From the NCBI GenBank assembly GCA_903906425.1, contig CAIVKH010000068.1, forward strand, positions 1 through 64,000: a DNA stretch of 64,000 bases, in the 5' to 3' direction. Below, piece after piece: positions 26,054-34,450 of this stretch (positions within the stretch are counted from its first letter, which is position 1; every line of letters begins with the position of its first letter). Both the position numbers and the translations under genes were made by a program. Below the pieces are notes generated by a model. It had not been told where the DNA came from and ran no database searches. It was given only the letters and a program-made list of their open reading frames with translations. This DNA is from an uncultured bacterium. Its GTDB lineage: Bacteria > Verrucomicrobiota > Kiritimatiellia > CAIVKH01.

Positions 26054-27445
26054 TCACATGATTTCGGTCAGCTTGCCGCCGGATTTTACGCCATCGGCGT
26101 TCGCGACCATGACGGGCATTTCTTTGCCCTGCGGGTGCGGGAGTTTCTCGTCGGTGCTGACGCCGAGCAGGTCGTACATGCTGCCGATGAGGTCGCAGGG
26201 CGAGACGGGCCGGTCCTTGACTTCCTCGCCTTTCGCGTCGGACGAGCCGACGACGTGGCCGCATTTGAATCCGCCGCCGGCGACGACGGAGGTGAAGACT
26301 TTGCCGAAGTGGTTGCGTCCGCCGTTCCACGGGGCTTCCCACTGGACTTTCGGCGTGCGGCCGAATTCGCCGCCCCACCAGATGATCGTGCTGTCGAGCA
26401 GTCCGCGGTCAGTCAAATCCTGCAGGAGCGTCGAGAAGCCTTTGTCCATGTCTGGGAGGTTGCGCTTCATGGCCTGGAAGTTTTGTTTGTGCGTGTCCCA
26501 GCCTTTGTAGTTGATGGTGACGTAGGGGACGCCGCGCTCGACGAGGCGGCGGGCCATGAGGCAGGACTGGCCGAAGGTGCTTTTGCCATAGCGGTCGCGC
26601 AGATCCTGCTTTTCCTGCGAGAGGTCGAAGACTTTTCCGGCGTCGCCGAGGATCATGTCGTAGGCCTCTTTCTCGCAGCTGGCCAGCGCCTGGATTCGCG
26701 GGTCGCCATTCATCGAGTGTTCGAGCGTGTTCAGGTTGTGCATCAATTCGCGGCGATCCTTCTGATGTTTTTCAGTGATGCTCGGAGCGACGACGCCCTC
26801 GACGACGAACGGTTCCTTCGACGGGTCACCGCCGGTCGCGAACGGCTTGCACTTCGAACCGAGAAAGCCGCATTCGGAAAAGCGGCCCTGAAGTTCGGTC
26901 AACACGATGTAGGGCGGGAGCAGTCCCTTGTAGCCGCCACCGTAGCCCTTGAACAGCGAGCAGACCGCGCCGACGGAAGGCCACACCTGACCGTCGCCGG
27001 ATTTGTGGCCGGTTTGCACCATGTAGGACGCGGTTTCGTGGCCGTTGTTGCTGTGAGTCATGCTGCGGATGATCGAATATTTGTCGGCCTGTTTCGCCAG
27101 CAGCGGCAGCAGTTCGCCGATACGGATGCCGGACACGTTCGTCGCGATTGGATCCTTCAGCTGGCCGCAATAATCATTGCCGGCCTCCGGCTTTGGATCG
27201 AACATGTCCAGATGCGACGGGCCGCCCCACATCCAGATTTGGATGACCGATTTTGCCTTGGCCGGCTTGATCGGCGCAGCGTTCGCCGTCATGCCGAGTT
27301 TGTTGGCGAGCAACAAACCTGCGCTGCCGAGCAACGCCTGCCGCACGGCGTCGCGCCGCGACATCGGCACACCGCGCAGGCCTGAGAAAAGATTGGCCGC
27401 ACTTGAATGCGGAATTCCGAAATCAGAACCGTATCTTGAGTTCAT
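26054..27445 (-). CDS. DUF1501 protein (sulfatase-fold, Tat-type signal)
   Basis: 463-aa protein of the DUF1501 family, which has an alkaline-phosphatase/sulfatase-like fold and is abundant in PVC bacteria. The start at 27445 follows AAAGGA; the longer frame begins with a weaker start at 27475. SRRDAVRQALLGSAGLLLA at about 28-47 is a twin-arginine-type signal. WMWGGPSHLDMFDPKP, HSNNGHETASYMVQTGHKSG, GWDTHKQNF and IIWWGGEFGRTP are family hallmarks. It lies between the PPC gene and the DUF1549/DUF1553 gene on one strand, with short gaps of 45 and 42 bp, so a three-gene operon is likely. Biochemical function unknown. Confidence 0.9.
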   Translation of the reverse strand: MNSRYGSDFGIPHSSAANLFSGLRGVPMSRRDAVRQALLGSAGLLLANKLGMTANAAPIKPAKAKSVIQIWMWGGPSHLDMFDPKPEAGNDYCGQLKDPIATNVSGIRIGELLPLLAKQADKYSIIRSMTHSNNGHETASYMVQTGHKSGDGQVWPSVGAVCSLFKGYGGGYKGLLPPYIVLTELQGRFSECGFLGSKCKPFATGGDPSKEPFVVEGVVAPSITEKHQKDRRELMHNLNTLEHSMNGDPRIQALASCEKEAYDMILGDAGKVFDLSQEKQDLRDRYGKSTFGQSCLMARRLVERGVPYVTINYKGWDTHKQNFQAMKRNLPDMDKGFSTLLQDLTDRGLLDSTIIWWGGEFGRTPKVQWEAPWNGGRNHFGKVFTSVVAGGGFKCGHVVGSSDAKGEEVKDRPVSPCDLIGSMYDLLGVSTDEKLPHPQGKEMPVMVANADGVKSGGKLTEIM

Positions 27446-27487
27446 GGTCTGTCCTTTCCGTTGCGTTCTTGTCACCGATCGTCGGCT

Positions 27488-29077
27488 TCAATGCCGATAA
27501 AGAAATTCCGCGCTGTTGAGCAGCGCCCATGCGATGTCATTCGCCGCCTCCCGTCCTTTCAGGCCGGAGGTTTCGTGATATTGCGTGATCGCCTTCAATT
27601 CCTGGGCGGTGGGATAGCGGGAAAGAATCGTCAGATAGAGATTCGCGATCACCTCACCCGGCTGCTTCGTCTCGCGAAGCAACGCCATCATCTTCGGCCC
27701 CTGCTCGATCTTCTTGCGTATGTGGCTCGAATTGAGCAGGTGCATGATCTGGTCTGCCGACGGCTTGTTGCTACGCTCCGCTTCCATGCCCGTGTCGCGC
27801 GATGGCCGGCCAAACAGTTCGAGGAAGGAGCTGCTGATGCTTCCGTCATCAAGTTCGATCGAGCGTTCTTCTTCCGGGATGAACGTGAACGGCTCCGGGA
27901 TCGCGCTGGAATATTTTTCCGTCGTGCCGGTGATGGCGTTGAGCGCGTCAATCAGCACCTCGGCGTCTAGCCGGCGCAACGGATATTGTGCGAAATTCGC
28001 CTCGGCCTCCGGCTTGTCGCTCTTCGGGATTGAGGAAAGCTGGTATGTTTCGGAATTGAGAATCAGTTTTAAGATATACCGGAGGTCCCATTTTGATTTG
28101 ACCAGTTCCTTTTCGAGGAACGTCAGCAGTTCTGGATTGGCCGGCGGATTGTCAGTCCGGAAATCGTCCGGTTCATGGACAATTCCGCGGCCCATGAGCC
28201 ACGACCACTGCCGGTTCACAATGGCGCGCGCGAACGACGGATTCTTCTCGGAGACCAGCCAGTCCGCAAAAAGTTCGCGCGGATCGCGGTCCGGCGGAAA
28301 CTTCACGGAGGTTCCATCTGGAAGGACCGCCGAGGTCGCGACGATGCCGAGCGAGTTGGTCCGCATCGGATCGAAATATACGATTTCCTCTTTCCACTCC
28401 TGCGTGCATTTGTAGCCGATTTGCGCGAAAAATCCCGACATGCCGGCAAGTTTTTCTTTCGGCCATTTGTCCGCCCGCTCGCCCATGAACGTGAGCGCGA
28501 CGGCCTGCGCTATGCCGTCCGGCGTCTTGCTCTGGATCGCGCGATAAAAATTCACCGGCCCGACGCGGAAGTTGCTGCCGTTGGCCGTGAGCAATTCGCG
28601 GGCGAATTTGTCGTAGGGCATGTTGGCGCGAACCGCCGTGAATATCCAGCGGTGATAGGCCTGAACCGCATTCGGCCAGAGATTGATCGGGAATTCCGCC
28701 TTCACGCGAAGAAGGTCGCACCACTTCATCGTCCAATATTCGGTGAACTCGTCGCGCTTCATCAGCGCGTCAATCAGCGCGGCGCGCTTGTCGGGGCTTT
28801 TATCTTCGAGGAAGTCCTTCGTTTCCTTGGCTGTCGGCAGCGTACCGATCACGTCGAGGAACGCGCGCCGTACGAACACCGCATCGGAACAGATGTCCGC
28901 TGGCTGGATGCCCAGCGAATTGAGTTTTGCCAGCACCAAGCGGTCGATTCCATTTCTCGGCTTCGGCGACACGCCGCTATCGTATGGGTTGCTGCCCGTC
29001 CCCGTCGTCGCCGCAGGCTGTGCAAATGCCGCCACTGACGACAAGACCAATATTCCCGCCACCAACGATGTCTTCAT
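27488..29077 (-). CDS. DUF1549/DUF1553 secreted protein
   Basis: 529 aa, first gene of the DUF1549 - DUF1501 - PPC operon. The ATG at 29077 gives signal peptide MKTSLVAGILVLSSVAAFAQ; a TTG three codons upstream is less likely. DUF1549 covers about 45-250 (IDRLVLAKLNSLGI, RRAFLDVIGTLPT, YWTMKWCDLLRVK), and DUF1553 follows (NPSFARAIVNRQWSWLMGRGIVHEPDDFR, YPLRRLDAEVLIDALN, LNSAEFLYR). It lacks the N-terminal cytochrome-like PSCyt1 domain that many relatives carry. Function unknown; periplasmic or surface location expected. Confidence 0.9.
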   Translation of the reverse strand: MKTSLVAGILVLSSVAAFAQPAATTGTGSNPYDSGVSPKPRNGIDRLVLAKLNSLGIQPADICSDAVFVRRAFLDVIGTLPTAKETKDFLEDKSPDKRAALIDALMKRDEFTEYWTMKWCDLLRVKAEFPINLWPNAVQAYHRWIFTAVRANMPYDKFARELLTANGSNFRVGPVNFYRAIQSKTPDGIAQAVALTFMGERADKWPKEKLAGMSGFFAQIGYKCTQEWKEEIVYFDPMRTNSLGIVATSAVLPDGTSVKFPPDRDPRELFADWLVSEKNPSFARAIVNRQWSWLMGRGIVHEPDDFRTDNPPANPELLTFLEKELVKSKWDLRYILKLILNSETYQLSSIPKSDKPEAEANFAQYPLRRLDAEVLIDALNAITGTTEKYSSAIPEPFTFIPEEERSIELDDGSISSSFLELFGRPSRDTGMEAERSNKPSADQIMHLLNSSHIRKKIEQGPKMMALLRETKQPGEVIANLYLTILSRYPTAQELKAITQYHETSGLKGREAANDIAWALLNSAEFLYRH

Positions 29078-29122
29078 TGCGATCAAGAACGAAACGCCCC
29101 GCTCGAAATTGTAGATGCATGA

Positions 29123-29128
29123 ATTATA
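29123..29128 (-). promoter_or_regulatory. Candidate -10 box (TATAAT) for the DUF1549 operon
   Basis: A perfect TATAAT on the minus strand, 46 bp upstream of the start codon at 29077. No good -35 hexamer is seen at 16-18 bp, so the call rests on the -10 match and position only. Confidence 0.35.
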
Positions 29129-29184
29129 CCCACACCCAGAATTCTCCGCTCGCCCCCAGACTTCCCGCCAGTGTTAATGCAAAC

Positions 29185-29199
29185 TTCCAATGATTGGAA
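29185..29199. repeat. Single copy of the 15-bp palindrome
   Basis: One perfect copy in the 277-bp divergent gap 29078-29354 between the DUF1549 operon and the first glycosyltransferase. This is the only single-copy locus; I see no degraded partner at +/-32 bp. Confidence 0.95.
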
Positions 29200-29354
29200 A
29201 CCAGCGACGACAAATGGAGAAGAGTGCAACCGGCGATGAGAGGTTGATCAGGGTCGAATCGTCAGAAGTGGGTGCCGAAGCGGTGAGTCGCGGATTTTGA
29301 ACGCAGCACATCTCTGGTATCGACTTGGCGGGGAAATACAGGCATGAAAGCGCG

Positions 29355-30053
29355 ATGATGAAGTTGTCGATTGTCATTCCGGTCTACAATGAGGAACACA
29401 CGATTGGGCGGATACTGGATGCGGTGCATGCGGTGCGTTTGGGTTTGGAAATGGAAGTGATTGTAGTGAATGACTGCTCGCACGATGCCACCGGAGCGGT
29501 ATTGGAGCGACTGAAGACAGAATTTCCGGCGATGCGCGTGCTTCATCATGAAGTCAACCAAGGCAAGGGCGCGGCGCTTCGGACGGGCTTTGCCGCGGCG
29601 ACGGGTGATATCGTGCTGATTCAGGATGCCGATCTGGAGTACGATCCGCGTGATTTTCCGCTGTTGCTTGGCCCGATCCTTGATGGACGCGCTGACGTGG
29701 TGTATGGGTCGCGATTTGTCGGCGGCGGCGCGCATCGCGTGATGTACTTTTGGCACATGATCGGCAACAAATTGTTGACCACGTTTTCGAACATGATGAC
29801 GAACCTGAACCTCACCGACATGGAAGTGTGTTACAAGGTCTTCAAACGCGAAATCCTTCAGGATATTGCGATCAAGGAGAACCGGTTCGGGTTTGAGGTC
29901 GAAATTACTGCAAAGATTGCCAGGAAACAATGCCGCCTTTACGAAGTGCCCGTTTCCTACTATGGCCGCGACTACAACGAGGGCAAGAAGGTCACGTGGC
30001 GGGACGGCTTCAGCGCGTTTCGCTGCATCATCAAATATCGCTTCACCAATTAA
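29355..30053 (+). CDS. GT2 glycosyltransferase, dolichyl-phosphate-mannose-synthase (DPM1) type
   Basis: 232 aa, without membrane helices. It opens MKLSIVIPVYNEEHTIGRIL, the GT-A nucleotide-sugar binding fold, with VNDCSHD near 35, GKGAALRTGF near 70, and IQDADLEYDP near 88-97 carrying the metal-binding DAD. GSRF and the C-terminal YNEGKKVTWRDGFSAF match DPM1-like bacterial transferases, which move sugars to polyprenyl phosphate. ATGs at 29355 and 29358 are equally possible. It is the first gene of the polysaccharide region, and a GT2-methyltransferase fusion follows after 17 bp. Confidence 0.88.
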   Translation: MMKLSIVIPVYNEEHTIGRILDAVHAVRLGLEMEVIVVNDCSHDATGAVLERLKTEFPAMRVLHHEVNQGKGAALRTGFAAATGDIVLIQDADLEYDPRDFPLLLGPILDGRADVVYGSRFVGGGAHRVMYFWHMIGNKLLTTFSNMMTNLNLTDMEVCYKVFKREILQDIAIKENRFGFEVEITAKIARKQCRLYEVPVSYYGRDYNEGKKVTWRDGFSAFRCIIKYRFTN

Positions 30054-30070
30054 CGCCGCCTCCCCGCCAC

Positions 30071-31486
30071 ATGAGCTACACCCGACTATCTATTCTGCTG
30101 CCGGTCCGCAACAACCGCTACGACATCAAGACGGTGCTTCAGGCCATCCGCGCCGCACCGCTGCCCGCGGGAATGACCCGCGAGATCATCGTCGTGGATG
30201 ATGGTTCAACGGATGGTTCCGCGGAACTGTTGCAGGACATCGCGGGAGGCGGGGAGGAACTCATCCTGTTGCGGCATGACTGCACGCTGGGCATGGGCGC
30301 CTGCCTGCGCACAGCGCTCACCAGAGTCACCGGCGACATCTGCGTCATTCAGGACGCTCAACTGACCTACGACCCGGCCGAGTATGGCCACCTGATGGCC
30401 CCAATTCTCGATGGAGTGGCAGACGCCGTCCTCGGCTCGCGTTTCCTGCCGCATCACTACCGCCGCGTCCTGCCGTTCCGGCAGAGCCGGCGGCACAAGT
30501 TCGTGAGCCGCGTCGCATCATTTCTCACCAATCGCGATTTCACCGACGTGCTTTGTTCCTTCAAGATGTTCCGCATGCTGCTGCTCAAGACGGTTCCCTT
30601 GCGCTGCAACGGCGCGGGAGCGGCCATTGAGCTTCTGGCCAAACTGGTCAAACGCGGGTTCCGGCTCTGCGAGGTTCCTGTTACCTATCGCGGCTGGTCA
30701 TACGGTGCAGAACGTCCGTTGCGCACTGGCGAGGTCTGGACGGCCGTCGCAACAGCCCTTGTTTTCTGGATCGTGGACGACATCTACGAACAGCAATACG
30801 GTCACGACATCCTGCATCGCCTTTCCTCCACCCACCGGTGCAACCGATGGATGGCCGATACGATCCGGCCGTGGGTCGGAGAGGATGTCCTCGAAATCGG
30901 GGCGGGCATGGGCAACCTTTCAATGAAACTGCTGCCGCGCGCGCACTACGTCGCTTCCGACATTGACCCCCTGCATCTGGATTTTCTCGAACGCGTGCTG
31001 GCTTCAGGAACGCGCGTCGAAGTCGCCCACGCCGATCTGGAGTCGCGCGAGGATTTCGACAGGCTGGCAGGGAAGTTTGACACGGTCATATGCCTGAACG
31101 TCGTGGAGCACGTGCGGCAGGACGAGGTGGCCCTCTCCAACATCCACCGCGCCCTGCGGCCCGGCGGTCGGGCCTGCATCCTTGTGCCGCAGATTCCCGG
31201 TCTGTTTGGATCTTTGGACAAGGTGCTCGGTCATTTCCGGCGCTACACCCGCGGTGAATTGACCGGAAAGATGGAACGCGCAGGATTCGTCATCGAAAAG
31301 GTCTTCTCCTTCAACCGGCTCGCCGTTCCGGCCTGGTGGCTGAACGGCCAGATCATGCACCGCACCACCTTTGGCCGCGTTCAACTCAAGATTTATGACA
31401 GCCTTGTCTGGCTCTTCCGCCGCATCGACAATTTGCTGCCCTGGCCGGGCATATCGGTCATCGCCATCGGTCGCAAGCCGGAGTGA
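30071..31486 (+). CDS. Bifunctional GT2 glycosyltransferase - SAM methyltransferase fusion
   Basis: 471 aa. Residues 1-230 repeat the DPM1-like GT2 fold of the gene before it (SILLPVRNNRYDIK, VDDGSTDGSAELL, GSRF, WSYGAERPLRTGEVW), but the metal-binding motif reads QDAQL where the neighbour has QDADL. Residues from about 265 form a class I methyltransferase with motif LEIGAGMGNLS near 274 and VICLNVVEHVRQDE, then LRPGGRACILVPQ. The two genes probably arose by duplication and one gained the methyltransferase. The lost acidic residue may weaken or alter transferase activity. The long upstream in-frame extension is not used, because ATG 30071 fits the GT2 start exactly. Confidence 0.85.
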   Translation: MSYTRLSILLPVRNNRYDIKTVLQAIRAAPLPAGMTREIIVVDDGSTDGSAELLQDIAGGGEELILLRHDCTLGMGACLRTALTRVTGDICVIQDAQLTYDPAEYGHLMAPILDGVADAVLGSRFLPHHYRRVLPFRQSRRHKFVSRVASFLTNRDFTDVLCSFKMFRMLLLKTVPLRCNGAGAAIELLAKLVKRGFRLCEVPVTYRGWSYGAERPLRTGEVWTAVATALVFWIVDDIYEQQYGHDILHRLSSTHRCNRWMADTIRPWVGEDVLEIGAGMGNLSMKLLPRAHYVASDIDPLHLDFLERVLASGTRVEVAHADLESREDFDRLAGKFDTVICLNVVEHVRQDEVALSNIHRALRPGGRACILVPQIPGLFGSLDKVLGHFRRYTRGELTGKMERAGFVIEKVFSFNRLAVPAWWLNGQIMHRTTFGRVQLKIYDSLVWLFRRIDNLLPWPGISVIAIGRKPE

Positions 31487-31534
31487 CGCCGCCGGTCAAT
31501 CGCACCGTTTTCGCCGCTCCGAAAACACCGGGTT

Positions 31535-31581
31535 TTCCAATCATTGGAAGTTGTGCGGCCCGAAGTTTCCAATGATTGGAA
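31535..31581. repeat. Phased palindrome array, 2 copies
   Basis: Perfect copies at 31535-31549 (central C) and 31567-31581 (central G), 32 bp apart, in the 100-bp gap between convergent genes and ending 5 bp from the stop of the minus-strand gene. Confidence 0.95.
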
Positions 31582-31586
31582 ATCTC

Positions 31587-33224
31587 TCAACGCGCGGCGG
31601 GCTGACGGATCAGATCAAAGCGTCCGCCCTGCCAGTCGGGCGAAGGTTCGAAGCGGTAGATCGTTCGCTTGGGAAAGGCCGCGGCGAGCCGTGCGGGGGC
31701 ACCGGGCAGACCACGAGCATAAATCACAGGAGCGGCCAGGCGTGGATCGTTCCACATGAAGCCGGATGAGTAACGGAAATCTCCGCCGTCACGGCTTGGC
31801 ACGAGTACCAGCGCCCGCTTGAGGCCGGCATCTTCAGCCAGCCGATGCAACACGGGAGATGCCTGCTCATAGTCATGGCTGTATTTTGGCCAGAGATAAA
31901 CCGGCAGGTAGTAGGCCGCGCAATACAACCAAGCGGCGGCGCACAGCGTCACCCAGATGGCTCGCGCCGTTGCGCCGGCTTCAAGATGGCGGATGCGACG
32001 CACAACGAGGGCCAGTATTGAGGTGATGCGATCAAAGCCGCGGACGGCGAGATACAGAAGAAGCGGCACGGCGGGGTGATAGAATCTCGCCTCATACTCA
32101 GCACCATAATAAAAATAGAAAAAGTAAAAGCCGATCAGCAGTCCGGTTGCCAGCAAGGCGGCCACGTTGCGGCGTCGGATCCGTCCCGGCCAGAATACCC
32201 AAGGCAGGAGAAGAAATGCGGAGGGCCAGCCCAATAGACATTTGTTCAGCCGCAACAAACTCCAGCCGGTGATGGCCGCCGCATCACGCGGTCCGAAAGT
32301 TGGCGAGAATCCAAAGTAGGGCCTCAGTAATGGAGTCACGGAACTCACTCCGCGGGCATAGCCCAAAGCAAGTGCCGACCCGTACTGGTGGTGATTCCAC
32401 AGCAATTGATAGACCGCAGGCAACACAACGCCCGGCAGCAGCCAAACGGCTTTACCCAGCAGACTCGGTATGCAAGTGGGCCGCACAATGAGCACGGTCA
32501 GACCTGCCATGGCCGATACGATTATAAAATCCTGCGGGCGGATCAGACCGGCAAACGCCATGCAAAAACCAGCGATGATGTCGGACACGTGGCCCTTCAA
32601 AGTACTACCAAATCGAACAATTTGGGCGGTAAAAAACGCAAGTCCTACTGAAAAAGTGGCGAGAAAAGTGAGATGTGACATGTACGAAGCGCCCAGCAGC
32701 CAATTGAGTGGGCACGCAATGAAGAGCAACGTCAATCGGCGCGCCGTCCAAGGGCGAAAAAAGATGTGAGCCATCCATCCCAATGAGGCTGAGGCAAGCG
32801 CAAAACAGGCTGGTTCTACGAATGAAGCCAGTCCGAATCGCAATGCAAGGGCTAGCACGGTTGCTTGTCCGGGTGGATAGATGCTGAACCATTTGCCATC
32901 CATGGTGATGTAAATGTGATGTTGAAAGAAATACTCGGGGCAGGGCGGAGCGGCGGCATGAAACATTCCGGCAGCAAGAATCTTCGCTTGAAAAAGATGA
33001 CTGATCTCATCGGTTACATGTGGAATTCCCCCGAAGAGCGAATAGTGAAGAAATGAAGTCCATATAAATGCAATGCAAGACACAAGGCAAAGGAACCTTG
33101 GCACGCTCAGTTTTAGCACGCTGCGACGCATCAAGAAGTAGAGGCGCAACAGTGCCGGCGCCGCCGCTCCTGCGACAGTCAATGCCCACGCCAGCGTTGT
33201 CTGGGATTGCTCCAGCAAACGCAC
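31587..33224 (-). CDS. Polytopic GT-C-like membrane glycosyltransferase; 5' end uncertain
   Basis: Integral membrane protein of about 545 aa with ten or more hydrophobic helices. The first large loop carries GGIPHVTDEISHLFQA, whose acidic pair resembles the catalytic Asp-Glu of GT-C enzymes that use polyprenyl-linked sugars. The C-terminal soluble tail ends YRFEPSPDW..GRFDL. The start given is GTG at 33224, without a clear ribosome-binding site. Open translation in the same frame continues upstream to a stop near 33340, and a separate ATG with AAGGA at 33479 begins a signal-like peptide that runs into a G7 tract. The true 5' end may thus be broken by frameshifts. Donor and acceptor unknown. 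Confidence 0.75.
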   Translation of the reverse strand: MRLLEQSQTTLAWALTVAGAAAPALLRLYFLMRRSVLKLSVPRFLCLVSCIAFIWTSFLHYSLFGGIPHVTDEISHLFQAKILAAGMFHAAAPPCPEYFFQHHIYITMDGKWFSIYPPGQATVLALALRFGLASFVEPACFALASASLGWMAHIFFRPWTARRLTLLFIACPLNWLLGASYMSHLTFLATFSVGLAFFTAQIVRFGSTLKGHVSDIIAGFCMAFAGLIRPQDFIIVSAMAGLTVLIVRPTCIPSLLGKAVWLLPGVVLPAVYQLLWNHHQYGSALALGYARGVSSVTPLLRPYFGFSPTFGPRDAAAITGWSLLRLNKCLLGWPSAFLLLPWVFWPGRIRRRNVAALLATGLLIGFYFFYFYYGAEYEARFYHPAVPLLLYLAVRGFDRITSILALVVRRIRHLEAGATARAIWVTLCAAAWLYCAAYYLPVYLWPKYSHDYEQASPVLHRLAEDAGLKRALVLVPSRDGGDFRYSSGFMWNDPRLAAPVIYARGLPGAPARLAAAFPKRTIYRFEPSPDWQGGRFDLIRQPAAR

Positions 33225-33479
33225 AAACTCTGGAGTAATACTACCCCCTTGGCCGACAACAAATTCGCCAGCTGTACCATCGGAAAACAGCCAGCCGCCG
33301 TCCCTGCCATGAGAATCAGTCCCATGAAAATGCCGGCCAACCTAGCCACTCCACCGGGTGTTCTGGAATTGATGATGCCAGCCATGAATTCGCTTTCAAC
33401 CGCTCGCAGATGGTGGCTTCGTCCCCCCCGGAATGCCTAATACGCATAACGTTGCAGCCAGCACCACCGAAGATTTCAT
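33225..33479 (-). pseudogene. Possible frame-broken 5' extension of the GT-C gene, with a G7 tract
   Basis: An ATG at 33479 with AAGGA starts MKSSVVLAATLCVLGIPGG, then meets seven Gs on the minus strand (33423-33429) and a stop soon after. The same frame re-opens after two stops as SDGTAGEFVVGQGG and joins the GT-C start at 33224. A +1 shift at the G tract followed by a -1 shift near 33330 would give one continuous N-terminus. This could be mutation, phase variation, assembly error or simply a separate short vestige; codon quality does not settle it. Confidence 0.3.
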
Positions 33480-33737
33480 TGCGTTTCCTTCTTGCCCAAA
33501 ATCGTAGCCACACTCCATGTCCGATGTCAACGAGGCTATGACGACCCGTGGCACTTGAAAAGAGTTTTTCACATTACACGTTTTAGTTCGGCGAGATTCA
33601 GCTGTTTCTTCCTGCGTTGCATTCCACTTGGATTTTGCCTCCGAGATAAAAAGTGGCGACCACCATGCCCATCAATCAAGCCAGTGATGCTCTGTCAGCC
33701 TCTTAACAGTTGACAGGAATCGTGTATTCTTGAGATC
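33480..33737. other. Gap without a recognisable gene
   Basis: Divergent region between the GT-C gene and the regulator. I see no gene, only a TTGACA near 33710 without a properly spaced -10. Promoters of both flanking genes should lie here. Confidence 0.5.
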
Positions 33738-33755
33738 GTTTAGAAAGTTCTAAAC
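33738..33755. promoter_or_regulatory. Perfect 8-bp inverted repeat, probable operator of the MarR/GbsR-type regulator
   Basis: GTTTAGAAAGTTCTAAAC has arms GTTTAGAA and TTCTAAAC around a 2-bp centre. It ends 12 bp before the ATG of the regulator gene, where a bound dimer would block transcription or translation. MarR-class dimers bind palindromes of this size and usually control their own gene. I found no second copy in the window. Confidence 0.65.
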
Positions 33756-33767
33756 GGCGTTTTGATT

Positions 33768-34241
33768 ATGCACGCAGCCAAATTTGAAATGGTGGAAGCG
33801 GGAGGACGTACGTCACAGTCGTTCGGTCTGAGCCGTCTTTTCGGCCAGATATACACGTATCTTTACTTCAGCGCCGAGCCGCAATCGCTCGACGAGCTTG
33901 CCGAGGGCCTTGGCGTCAGCAAGGCGAGCGTGAGCATTGCGGCGCGCCAGCTCGAATCTTGGGGTGCGGTGCGGTGTGTGTGGCGCAAGGGTGACCGACG
34001 AGATTACTACGAAGCCGAGACGGATGTCCGGCATCTTATCCATGGCGGTTTGCTCACATCACTGAACAAAAAACTGAATTCAGCGCGAATTCAGATTCAG
34101 CGTAGTTTGAAGATGCTCGAAGAGACTGTTTCGGATGGAAACGAACGCACTTTTTTGAAAGAACGTCTGGAAGAAGCGGAAGAGCGGAGAGCTCGGCTGG
34201 AAAAATTGTTGAACAATCCGTTCGTACGACAGCTTCTTTGA
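33768..34241 (+). CDS. MarR/GbsR-type winged-helix transcriptional regulator
   Basis: 157 aa. The winged helix-turn-helix spans about residues 18-90: LFGQIYTYLYFSAEPQSLDELA, GLGVSKASVSIAARQLESWG, then the wing VRCVWRKGDRRDYYEAE. A C-terminal helical dimerisation arm follows (LEEAEERRARLEKLL). This order fits GbsR-type MarR relatives. ATG 33768 is preferred over TTG 33762. It stands alone just before the ligase/ABC exporter operon and has a palindrome directly upstream, so it may regulate itself and perhaps polysaccharide genes. The ligand is unknown. Confidence 0.85.
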   Translation: MHAAKFEMVEAGGRTSQSFGLSRLFGQIYTYLYFSAEPQSLDELAEGLGVSKASVSIAARQLESWGAVRCVWRKGDRRDYYEAETDVRHLIHGGLLTSLNKKLNSARIQIQRSLKMLEETVSDGNERTFLKERLEEAEERRARLEKLLNNPFVRQLL

Positions 34242-34258
34242 AAGCGGCGGAGACGGCT

Positions 34259-34286
34259 TTGTGGGTCGCCTTCAGGACAGTATAAA
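34259..34286 (+). promoter_or_regulatory. Candidate promoter TTGTGG-N16-TATAAA
   Basis: A plausible sigma-70-type pair about 165 bp upstream of the O-antigen ligase-like gene and just after the regulator stop codon. It would drive the ligase-exporter genes. Spacing is 16 bp and the -35 is weak. Nothing else is seen in the gap 34242-34450. Confidence 0.35.
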
Positions 34287-34450
34287 ATGGTGTGTCGGCC
34301 CGAGCAAAACTTTGCGGGAACCGACGGGGACGAAGTCTGTTCGATGATGCCCTGTTTTTCAACACAGCTTCCATTCGTTGGAGGAAACTGTACAGGACTT
34401 CCCCGTCTGGCACACAATTCAGTGATCTTCCACCAACCTAAATTCTGTAA

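Noticed and set aside
24524-27385. 953-aa frame on the plus strand
   Set aside because: Antisense shadow of the PPC and DUF1501 genes, which have clear signal sequences and family motifs on the minus strand.
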